64,000 bases of DNA. It comes from Pagrus major (Eukaryota; Chordata; Actinopteri; Spariformes; Sparidae). Below are positions 1 through 10,117 of the stretch, piece by piece. Below the pieces are notes generated by a model. It was not told the origin of the DNA and made no database searches. It worked only from the letters and a program-made list of their open reading frames with translations. A program made the position numbers and the translations under genes. Location of the stretch: contig NC_133218.1 in assembly GCF_040436345.1 (NCBI RefSeq), positions 21,617,570 to 21,681,569 on the forward strand, in the 5' to 3' direction. How positions within the stretch are numbered: the first letter of the stretch is position 1; the number at the start of each line of letters is the position of its first letter.

Positions 1-1140
1 CTTTAGCATGTCAGGATGCTAACATTTACTAATTAGTACAAAACACAAAATACAGGCTGCAGGAAATGTCACAGGTTTTGCAGATATTTGATCAGAAACC
101 AAATTATTGGACAAATTGAAACTGTGACCTGACGGTGGTGCTGATGGTATAAATGTTGAGTTATGATCATCTGGACCGAAGGGGCAGACCGACCAATATT
201 GTCAACCCTAAAGCCAAACGTGCTCTCTAGCAGGGCTAAAAGCAGCATAAATACTCAGTGTGGCTGACATTGTTGCAGTGAACAAACAAGACAAAAAAAC
301 AAAATCTCATCCACACTGGAACAGATGTGGTTTCCCATCATTTGGCGAAGGTGGGGACACAACCAAAGAGTCACTCTCTTGCAGAAACGGAGATATTTTA
401 TTTCACTATCAGCGAATCAGTGCTAATGTCTGTATAGGCCATATATCAAAAAGACATGTCAGTGGGATGGACATTTAGTTTTTTTTATTATTGTTCTCAG
501 AGATTTTCTGTCTTGCCTGGATCTCACAAGAACGTTCTGCCTACGAGTGAGTCATCTGATTGGGGAATAGTTCATTGTGCAAACATCTTCCCCTCTTCTC
601 CTGTTAAAGCTCCGGCTGAATCAAGCCAGATTTTAAAAGACTTGAACCTCATGAAAACTCATGATCTTGTGTGCTTCTTCCAGCTGTTGAAGCTGTTTCC
701 TGCCTTTTATCTTGGGACTGAAAGCATGAATAAATTATTATCTTCACATAAATGTTCTCCTTCATGATCTGGATCAAAGTATGTATTCTGTCCTTGAGCG
801 GCTCGATCGTTTGTCTTCATTCATGTCAAAGATATTTCAAGATGATTTAAGCATTCATTAAGCACCACACAGCAGCTTTGAAAAATAAAGAGAACAGAAA
901 AAGATGTTTCAATGAAAGGACTGGTGAAATTCTGCCAAGCTGCTGGAGGAGATCTGGCAGGCGAGCTCTGTTTCTTCAATTAAATCTCTCTTATAGACAC
1001 ACTTTCTCACAATGAAGAATAAGGTGACTTATTATTTTAAAGTATCTTATTAATTTCATTATGTCATTGCTTCATGAATTGCGCTGATGTTTATAATGTA
1101 TTTCTCCAGTTTTACGTCTTTGTGAAGCACTTTGTAACTT
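1..1140. other. Intergenic, no gene seen
   Basis: AT-rich sequence with only short open frames that lack splice signals, domain-like composition or similarity to anything I recognise. No RNA gene or clear repeat was identified. Confidence 0.5.
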
Positions 1141-1145
1141 GCAGT

Positions 1146-1800
1146 GATGGAAAGTAACTAAATACATTTACTCAAGTACTGTATGTAAATTCTACTTTTT
1201 ACCCTATTACATTATTACATCAATTTTAAATTATTCATTTGGTAACTTAAGTTACTAGTTAATTTGCAGATTACATACTGCATTAGAGCCAAATTAGCTA
1301 ATTTTAATTAAATTAATTTGGTTTATCAACAATCAGATAAAAAAATATAGTTACTTCAACCATATCGGCTGCTAATAATTTTATATTTTTCAGTAAGATT
1401 TTGAAAGCAGGACTCTTACTTGTAACAGAGTATTCCTACACTGTGGGATTACTAATTTTACTTGAGCAAAAGATCCGAGTACTACTTCCACCACAGGCTC
1501 TTGTTCACTTATTCTTAATGGACACTCAGTGGATTACTCACTTTGGAGTGAGCAGTAAACTGAGATTTCAGACAGTTACTAATCATGGAATGTAACTAAA
1601 TACATTTACTCAAGTACTGCACTTAAGCACAATTATGAGAGGTTTGTACTTTACTTTGAGGATCTCCATTTTCTGCTACTTTATACTTTGACTCCACCAC
1701 ATTTTGTACTTTTTACTCACAATATTTAGTCACTAAAAGTAATATTTTAACACAATATCTTTAGTAAGTAATACATTTGAGTATTTCTTAAGACACTGGT
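1146..1800 (+). repeat. Dispersed repeat, 'taactaaatacatttactca' family
   Basis: Two direct copies of a motif containing taactaaatacatttactca lie at about 1155 and 1593, surrounded by runs of 'tactttt' and 'acttgag'. A diverged relative on the same strand is at about 22890-23340: both share 'actagtta' followed by 'gcat(t/c)agagcc'. I recognise this wording as a common teleost interspersed sequence, probably a non-autonomous DNA element, but no terminal repeats could be fixed here. Confidence 0.5.
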
Positions 1801-2824
1801 GACTTGCTTTTGAAAAGTGCTATTTAAATAAGGTTATTATTATTATTATTACGTATTTTTCCATTGTCAAAAACTCCCAAGAAAACACAAAAAACAACAA
1901 TATGTAAGTTTATTTCTCTGAACCGTATAAACTTCACCAGCGACCCTCTGCCCATTTGTTCCTATGGGACATAAATCTCCTGCCAACGTTTTAAAAAAAA
2001 CCTCTACTTTTATTACTTTAAAATGGGTCATTTTCTTTTTTTTTAGTGAATGTTAATTAGTGAATGACTATTTCACAGATTTCGTACTCGAGCAGGTATT
2101 TACAACAGCTGGATGTTGTAAATTAAAGACATGTTGTGGCGACAGCTTCATCTAACATGTCTGCACTTTTCTGTCCAGGATAGATTCAAATTGAGGACAA
2201 CGTTTTTGTCAACAAAAGTGGTAAAGTGTCCATCAGTTCATTAAAATATCAAAATGTACACACACCACATGATAACAATACTGACAGAAGGATTAATCCA
2301 AGTGACAAGAACTTCTTTTGAGAACTGAGCGAGCCAATTGGCTGTCCGCAATCACCTGATCGTAAAGTGATCACCTGCTCCTCATTCAGCGCAATCATCC
2401 ATTCAGTACATGAATACCTGCCCACCAACACCAGTCTTCTGATGTGCAAGATAGTGGCACAGTGTTTGTTCTTTCCATGCTCATGTTTTTGGATTTGTTT
2501 GCCTCTGCCTGCCATCATGTTGCTGATCTCTGCCTTGAATCAAGTGAAGCTCATTTTATCCCTACATGCTCTGTTGTTGAGTCTTGCCTTTGAGTTCACA
2601 CATCACCTACCAGAAACATTGCAATACAAAAACAGAGAAGAGGCTTGAACAAGCTGCTACTGTGTCACTGAGTAGAGCGGTGGCTATGGAGGGAAAAGTG
2701 GGACTTGTTGAACAGATCAGTTTTCAGCTCACAGAGTTTAAAATGGTACAAGACGTGTTAAGATGACTTTTACTGAACTATAGATTTGTTCTGCAGGCCT
2801 GGACATGAAATGTGATTTAATGCA
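1801..2824. other. Intergenic, no gene seen
   Basis: Short overlapping frames occur on both strands around 2250-2760, with no splice pattern or recognisable product. Nothing further is supported. Confidence 0.45.
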
Positions 2825-2853
2825 TTAATGTACTCAATGCTTGAGTACATTAA
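2825..2853. repeat. 13-bp perfect inverted repeat, 3-nt loop
   Basis: TTAATGTACTCAA at 2825-2837 is followed, after a 3-base loop, by its exact reverse complement at 2841-2853. It lies about 60 bp upstream of the candidate exon at 2917. It could be a miniature-element relic or a hairpin; nothing shows a function. Confidence 0.75.
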
Positions 2854-2916
2854 GGAAGGAGATTTTTCAGTTTTGCCTCCTCTAAGCCAAATATCCTCTT
2901 CCTCCTCCTCCTCCAG

Positions 2917-3006
2917 GCCTTAGCACCGGGGTCTCCAGAGGTCTCCAAACAACGGTCCGGGAGGAAAATGGATGACCTCGTTGAACGCATACCATCCGTC
3001 TTCCAG
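2917..3006 (+). CDS. Candidate orphan exon (30 codons), gene unknown
   Basis: A 90-base segment lies between a strong acceptor (a long CT-rich tract ending in CTCCAG) and a donor (TTCCAG|GTCAGC). It is open in frame 1 for exactly 30 codons; the other two frames contain stops. The peptide begins ALAPGSPEVSKQ and continues with a charged RKMDDLVERI-type stretch, ending VFQ. A phase 0-0, multiple-of-three length fits an internal coding exon. I do not recognise the protein family, and no partner exon was found in the flanking 9 kb. It may belong to a gene extending outside the window, or be a chance open segment. Confidence 0.33.
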
Positions 3007-3495
3007 GTCAGCCACACATGTTTCTAATCTGGCCCTTAATTCTGCATGTCCTCATGCTTTACTGGGCAGGAGCCGGCCAGAAAACATGAAGGAGGTGCTG
3101 TAACCTTTACATGTGCTCTCCATAATGTGTCAGCAGAAAAACACATGTGCTCTCCCTCTGCTTGTATCAGGGTTAACGTACTGTATCTTTACAGGCGTGT
3201 AAGTGGAAATAGGTTTGCACTTTGGCTGTGTTTGGAAATGATGATCGGTCGGTCTGACATTGGGCATGTGTTCACTGTGTCCTACTTTCCTCTGTGACTG
3301 AGAATCCTGAAGTTGATCATTAGAGATGTGTTGCAGCGTTTTTTAAAGGTTTTTGTTTATAGCTTTTTCCATCTCAAAACACTACCATACCTCAAAGAGC
3401 TTAAGCACTAAGGAAAGGCATACAATTGAGATTTCATGATCATCTAATTGTGGTTTATTATCTTTTATTAGCATCAGATGAACAGATGAATCATT

Positions 3496-4602
3496 TAAAG
3501 GTGCAATTTGTAAGAATTTTAGTTAAAAACATTCAGAACCTGATGAAGGTTTTGTACCGAAACATTGTCATTAAAATTCATTCTTGATTGCAAGTGAGGT
3601 GAACAGTGTGTGGGAGTTTTTGTCATGATTTTGTAGGCCCTTGTTGTGCAAAAGTTTTACTCAGTTAAAACTGTTGAAAAAATTAAAAATATCAACAGGA
3701 AATGAAGGAATAACAGTCCTGACGTTGAGTCAGAGACGTTGATGTTTGTGCTGCAGAGAAATCTATTGAAGTCAGCATGCTAACCAGCTAGCCCCTAGCC
3801 ATTTTGTACCTCAAGAAACAGTCCAATAGAAAACAACACCAACACTCCCCCGATGCTCTGAGCTCTCAGTCCAGGCGGAGTCAGAAAACACGACCGCTAG
3901 CTGCACGGTTAGCTGAGCTCACGAGCTAATGGCAGCTACAATTAGCAGCAGTTAGCAGCCATGTTTGGAGTTGTTTAAATTTGACATGTGGTCAATTCTA
4001 ACATATAATACCTTTTTTATATTTAAGTAAAATGTATTTAACTTAAAACGGCTATAATCAATATTTTGATTAACAATGTATAAATGACAACGTGAAACCG
4101 AGAATTATGACCTGAATCTGCAGCTCCAATTGGCTTTGCAAAGCTTTATAGTGAGTTTCAGCTCATTGTTTGTCTGTCCAACTGCAACTTTACTGTTTCG
4201 GTTCAATCTCACTGCTAACATAGCTTAGTTTTTGACTGCTGCCCTCTAAAAACCTGCTGTATACTACCCGCTCAGCTCTAAACAGCAGATAAAGTAGGTG
4301 ATAAGCTGGTGAACACAGTGGAGTATTTTGCAGCTAAAGGGCCAGATATTTCCCTCGTGAGCTGGTGGAGACCGAAACAGAGCTAAGAGTGAGAGTGAAT
4401 ATTGGACTCACAGTCAACAAATAGTGAGAAACATGAATGAGTCTAAATGAATAATGTTGCCCTGTTACTGCTGAATTTGTAATATAGTCGCTAAGAAGTT
4501 TGACATATCATGCTAAATGGTGATGATGTGTCAGTGTTGTGTTCACAACTTATGTCCAATGCCCCCAAGTGGCCGGAAAACATCTGTTACTGCAGTTTTA
4601 AG
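3496..4602 (+). repeat. Non-autonomous DNA element, GCTAGC/GCTAAC-rich family (copy A)
   Basis: It begins TTTAAAGGTGCAATTTGTAA and ends near TGCAGTTTTAAG. The interior around 3770-3970 shares 'gcatgctaaccagctagc', 'acactccccc' and 'agcagcagttagc' with the copy at about 35640-35937 on the same strand. A third relative with the same terminus lies at 25253-25900. The ends resemble TTAA-flanked miniature elements. The right boundary is approximate. Confidence 0.6.
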
Positions 4603-7600
4603 AATATTTACTTTTGGTTTACTTTTCCTGTACTGATGTTTACTGGAATAGGGACATAGCTGAAGGATGGTGATGATATATGTGTCTTAGTTTATAATGT
4701 CCTTATTTTTGTATTTGGATTGGAACTACATCATACTTTGCACATTACATGCGACTGCTTGATGTTTTGGTGCCTGGCAGAGAGTTAAAGTGATGTATTA
4801 TGTCTGCGGTCACAGTCTTGCTATCCAACTTTGTACCCAGCTGCCCTGCAGAAGCTGTTCTAACGCACTTACTTTCATCCTTAGCTGTAATGCACTAACC
4901 AGTTAAAAGGCAGCAGATCCAAGTGAATATAAATAGATTATCATTGCTTTTGTAGAAGGCTCGCGCAGACATCTCTGATTAATTTAATCCCTTCCAGCCT
5001 TCAGGTGAACATGTTGAGGCACAACCATTGTTCCACCATAACGTCAATTAAATACAGTGTTTGACCTGAAACATTTTAATCATCACATGTCACAGAACAG
5101 TCTGTCAACCTTAGTCTGTTTGTGTTGTGACTTCCTCTGTGGTTTATCTACTCATACTTTAACAAGCACCTTTCTCCCAGACACAAAGTGCCCCATCTTT
5201 AATCTGCAGTAACATTTTTCCACAGACACAACCGATTTTATTTTACTGGCTTTGGACTGTGAGTAATGCAGCCTGACTATGTTCTACAACTTAAGTGTTA
5301 CTTTGATCTGTTAGCAGATGATAAGTATGACACAACAAGAACATGCACAATTGATGAATCCATTAGTAACTTGACAGAACATTGCAACTACTTTGATAAT
5401 GGAGTAAGTTATTTAGGAAGCAATACTTGTTTCCTTATGCAACTTTTAATATAAGAGAGAAGTTTATATATATATATATTTTCTTTATGTATTTTTATAC
5501 GTTATTACGGCGTTATTTTCTATCACACTACCTTGCTCGGCTTACCCACCCTACTCTGCCTCTGATTGGCTACATCCTGCCCATTAAGTAATGCACATGT
5601 GCAACTCTCATCAAAGATTGAACAGAGGCGAGATGTCTTACACCGTAGCTAAAATGGAGCGAGTGTGTAGAGGATGCTGCAGCAATGCACCATATGAGAA
5701 AAATGTGTTGAACCTACCCTTTAACCTGTAGCGCCCTGGAGCATGCTAAAAGCCATACAGTATCTCGGTGTCAAAGATTCTTATCACAGAGACACAGACT
5801 GAGCTTCATGAAATGTTTTCTCCAGAGCAGACCAGGACATTGAGGAGACAGAGGTTAGGCAAAGAGCACTGGGGTTGGGGGGTAGTTGTTGGTCCCTTTA
5901 ATGACTCTAACAGTGAAAGTATGCAGAGCAACTTCTGCTACTGTCATTAGGGGCCCAGCATCACACAGAGGGAGAAAGCCCACTCCACTTCCTTTAGGTG
6001 AGTTCAGAGGGGAAAAAGATTCAGCTTCGAGGAAATGACCAAGACATTTAGAAGTCAACGCGTTTGACTTTTGTGAAAGAGCAAGTATTTTACCTCTGAT
6101 GAAAATAGACAACTTCTACAAACAGAAGAGGTTTTCACATTAAAAACCTCGAGTACTACATCCACTGAATACAGCAAACTGTCAGCGTCAGGTTTAAATC
6201 TCGGCGCTCCAGTTTTGATGTGAAACACTGCTGTAGAGGAGTGTCTAAAGGACTAAAATTAAACAGATGAATTTTAATAGTTGGAAAAAACAAACCAATG
6301 AAACATCTTTCCGTCTGTTACATAAAGTGTTAGGTGAAGTAAGTATTTATGTTAATGACAGATGTTTGAGTGAATACCAGCCTGATGACAGACAACCTTC
6401 ACCCTCTGGATGACATAGTGCAGCTTGTTTAAAGCCCCAAAAAAGGAAACTAATAATCTCTTTCATGAAAGTAGTCCGTCTTATTTAATTCCACAGACTT
6501 CGTCCAACCTGTCTGGAATCCAGTTCGTTAGAAAGTCGTCTGCTCCTGTTGCGCGGCAACCAAACTTTGTGTGTTTGTGTGTCCATTCTCTCACTTTCCT
6601 GTCCACACATCATCACCCTCCACCTCTCTCCTCCTTGTTTACAGAGACAGAAAGTCATTTGAGGACCCTAGAAGATGTGCCATAAAGTCTTCAGGCTTGT
6701 AAATGTTAGAAAAACACACCGCTGCAGGTCGGCTACTGTCCACTCGGGCTGAGAGTGCTGAGACATGAAAAGAAGCTCACATCTGGAGCCTGTGCAGTGT
6801 AGGCCAGTGGATAAATGTTGGAAAATGATATGTTTGAGGCTGGCGTAACTAGATTTGTTTGAATTGAGATATCAACACCAAACTCAATTGGCCGTGCTGA
6901 GAAAAACATTTGTACCCATATGCCTTCATAATATGAATACAGCAGTGTTTTTCCACCATCTTCTTCTCCTGTACTGAACAAATTACTGAATTGAAGATGC
7001 ATGTGTCTTCACCAGCAGTGATTTCCCTGGAGCATTGCTTTGATCCTTCATTAACTGCCTCCTGATTTCACCGCACTGACTCTTATTTCCTCCCACCAAA
7101 CTGAACTACCTCATGCTGAGGAAACGCAGTAATTGGTGGAAGGTAAACATGAGGTGCTTGTTGAACAGAATTGTTTTTCCTCCGAGCAGAACTGTTTTCA
7201 GACCTTCCACGCACTACCAGCACAATGTACTTTATTGATCCCGCAGTTGGCATAACTTTGCTGCCAGTGACACCTGTCATTAGTCCCTTCACCTGGCCTG
7301 GGACCTGAACGCAGTCTGGAAAGACTGAAGTGAGGGAGCAGGTTATGTTCTTCCTCCTGCTGGGTTTCCTTTGCCTTGTAATTGGGATGATGAGGTCAGC
7401 TAATGAATGTTGTTTGGAAAAACAGCAGATACCGACCGACGACCTCACAGGATCTTTAACAGACATGACTGACACAAGTGTATTTTTTTTTTTTTTAAAT
7501 CTGCTGCTCCACATCCTCCAGACCCAGTAGACAAAATAATGTAAACACACAGGGGCAAAACACCAAAAACATTCTGGATAATTTTGGATTTTATTTAAAT

Positions 7601-8397
7601 TAATTATAAATTATTATTAGTTTTAGTAAGAAGGAAGGATATTTTGACCCCATGCTTTGTGTTGGTCACATTTTTAAGGTAACCATAGCTGCAAATGTCT
7701 GCTGTTGGTTGAAAACTGTACCTGAGCATCAGCATTTTGTTCATATTGGAGAAAAACGAGAGGTTGTCTAATTGTTTTCAAATGCTTCCTGCCACAGCAC
7801 ATCTACAGTGACACTCCTCTCCACAAGTACTATACAAAATAATGTAGAAAACCTGTGGTGCATGTTGTATTGTCTCAAATAAGAGCCATTCTGCTTTCAA
7901 CCAATTAAATTAAAAATGGCTAAACGGAAAATCAAGCATGCACTGTGCAGCTACGAAAAAACAATCAGACTGACACATGCTGAAAATTGTCTTTCAACCT
8001 AGAATTATAAAACTTTGCAGCAGTGTTTGCAATGGTTTCTTTGAACATCAGATTCATTCATTTTATTTATTAAGGCGAACTTTACTAAGATAGTGGATAC
8101 TAACTGACTTTATGCTCCCACATCATGTTACTCTCTTGGACTCAACATTAGGTTATCTGTCCCTCTGCTACTGAAACACCACTGTGAAAACCCACAGCCA
8201 CACTGCTAGTACGTACTGTACATATTCATATAGTGCGGCTCTGCGAGGTTTTGAGGGTTTGTGATGTTGGCAGCGCAAATCAGTGTCAAATTTCTCCTCT
8301 GTGACTGCAGACATTAAAAATGGCTTCAAATGAAACCACCAGACGAATGTTGCTGGTCTGTTAATATTACATAACAGTGTTTAAACATACAGCACAT
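4603..8397. other. Intergenic, no gene seen
   Basis: No supported gene. It contains a (TA)n run at 5465-5479 and a poly-T tract at about 7480. The 155-codon frame on the minus strand at 7083-7550 has no recognisable domain or splice context and was rejected. Confidence 0.45.
7227..7243 (-). repeat. Possible retroposon 3' tail
   Basis: The plus strand reads tactttattgatccc, so the minus strand carries 'gggatcaataaagta'. This string is frequent at the 3' ends of fish LINE/SINE copies. Only the short tail is visible, so the call is weak. Confidence 0.3.
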
Positions 8398-8762
8398 CAG
8401 TGGTTTTCAAACTTTCTGTGTCCAAGGCACCACCAAAGGGCCAGCCAAAATCTCAAGGAACACCTGTGTGCAAATGAGCCTCCAGTATATAACACGTTAT
8501 CTAATCACTCTGTACTTGCTTATTTTTATCTGCTAATGCAGACAAAATTTGACAAACATACCCTGAAGGTTTTTAAAGGATTTTAGGGTATAGAATTAGT
8601 GTCCGTATTGGGAAATGAATGTGCACAACATACTGATGCAGTAAATTTGTTACTTGTTGCATAGTTCTATATTGTAACATTAACATATGGTTGTAACAAC
8701 AACCCCAGCAATCCAACAGCACACCTGGACTTGCATCAGGGCACACCATTTGTGAACTACTG
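8398..8762 (+). repeat. hAT-like miniature element
   Basis: It starts CAGTGGTTTTCAAACTTTCT and ends TGTGAACTACTG, whose reverse complement CAGTAGTTCACA matches the start imperfectly. CAG-GGTTCTCAAA-type termini are characteristic of hAT non-autonomous elements. No transposase-like frame is present, and no clean 8-bp target duplication could be read. Confidence 0.5.
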
Positions 8763-9132
8763 GAGTCGATGCCTGGAAGATAAAATGAACAGGAGCAGAA
8801 TGTTAATCGGCAAATGTATGGCTTTATTTAATAAGACTTTATATTCTGAATGCAAAATCATTCAAAGTCGAGACTGAGAGAAGAGGAGAAGACAAACGTC
8901 CAGTTTGACTCATTCAGCATTGATCTTCAACATGGGGCAGCTTCAATTTATTAACACCAGGATTTTTCACTCAGACCCCCTGACTGTCCTCCTTTCGCAT
9001 GCAACACTATATAATAACCATTGGGTGTCATGGTTGTACAATGAAGGTGATGAATTATAAGGATAATAGTGTAATCAAAAGACACTGTGGCAGCTGCTGA
9101 GAGAGGAGGGAGGGCTGCTGGAGGCAGGGAGG

Positions 9133-9139
9133 TATAAAA
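9133..9139 (+). promoter_or_regulatory. TATA box of cilp
   Basis: GGTATAAAAG lies about 160 bp upstream of a good splice donor (AAGAAG|GTAAGA at 9296/9297). That donor would close a non-coding first exon leading to the cilp start exon. With normal TATA spacing, transcription would start near 9160-9165. A strong TATA box suits a tissue-restricted matrix gene. Confidence 0.6.
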
Positions 9140-9162
9140 GAGACAGTGAAGGAGTATGTGGA

Positions 9163-9296
9163 AGCAGAGTGAAGAACAGAGGAGGAGGAGAGAAATGTGA
9201 GGGAGTAATATAAGGAAAGAAAATTAAAGGGAAAGAGAAAAAAAGAGGACAATCCTACACAAAACCCTGAAACAGGATAGTTCATTCATCAAGAAG
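9163..9296 (+). other. Probable non-coding first exon of cilp, with start-stop uORF
   Basis: A very purine-rich leader runs from the predicted start near 9163 to the donor at 9296. The second leader segment starts at 10024, after the CGCCAG acceptor. The only ATG in this inferred exon, at 9195, is followed directly by TGA (ATGTGA, 9195-9200). The next ATG in the spliced message would be the cilp start at 10118. The TSS is inferred, not observed. Confidence 0.5.
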
Positions 9297-10117
9297 GTAA
9301 GACAGAAAGAGAATATTAAATATCTGCTAACCAGGTACTTTAATTATGTAGGCAGATGAATAGCACAATCTAAATGCAACTCATTATGCAACTGATTAAA
9401 CATGTAATCAGGAAAAAGTATCTGATTTAGTGGTTTGACTTTAAATAAGTTACAGCCAGTTTAAATTTCAGAGACTGTTATTCTAATATTGTTATTTGTA
9501 ATTTTAATGATTATCTAATTATCTAATTCATTAGTCTTTACTTGCATGTCTGTTTAAAGCTTTTATTGTAATTACTGCAGTCTCATCTATGGCATGTAAC
9601 ACATCCTAAAGAACTCTTGCACTAATTATTTTATCGATATCTTTTATGTTCCTTAAACTTGAAAGCAAATTAGTCCGTTATATACAATTTTACCTTTCTC
9701 TCTTGCACTTAAATGCAAACCTTGTGTGTGTGGGGGGGGGGGTGTTTGGATTGTGTAGCCAGCCTTTTGTCAGTGGATGCAGAAATGTTTGAGTACTCCA
9801 GTGACAAATGGTGATGACTAACACAGATGTGTAATCTGAGTGGGGGGCTCTTTCCACTCACATTTTTTCACCCTAAAAGTGGAAGGAATTTATCCTTAAA
9901 GAAACAATCTTGTTCTAGATATGAACTATTGTTTTATTCATTTTGTGTAAACTTGAATATTAAAACTCAATTTTAGTATATTTTCATACATCTAACTGTC
10001 TGATTGGCTCATCTCCCCGCCAGGGAGGCTCTGCTGCTTGGACTCTGGTTCCTGGTGTGAAACGCACGTTAGGAGAGGTGAAAGTTCGAGGGTCGGACAT
10101 TACGGCAGTGTGTGAGA

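Noticed and set aside
7083-7550. 155-codon open frame on the minus strand
   Set aside because: Composition is random-looking, it runs through a poly-T/poly-K tract, and there is no splice context or recognisable domain.
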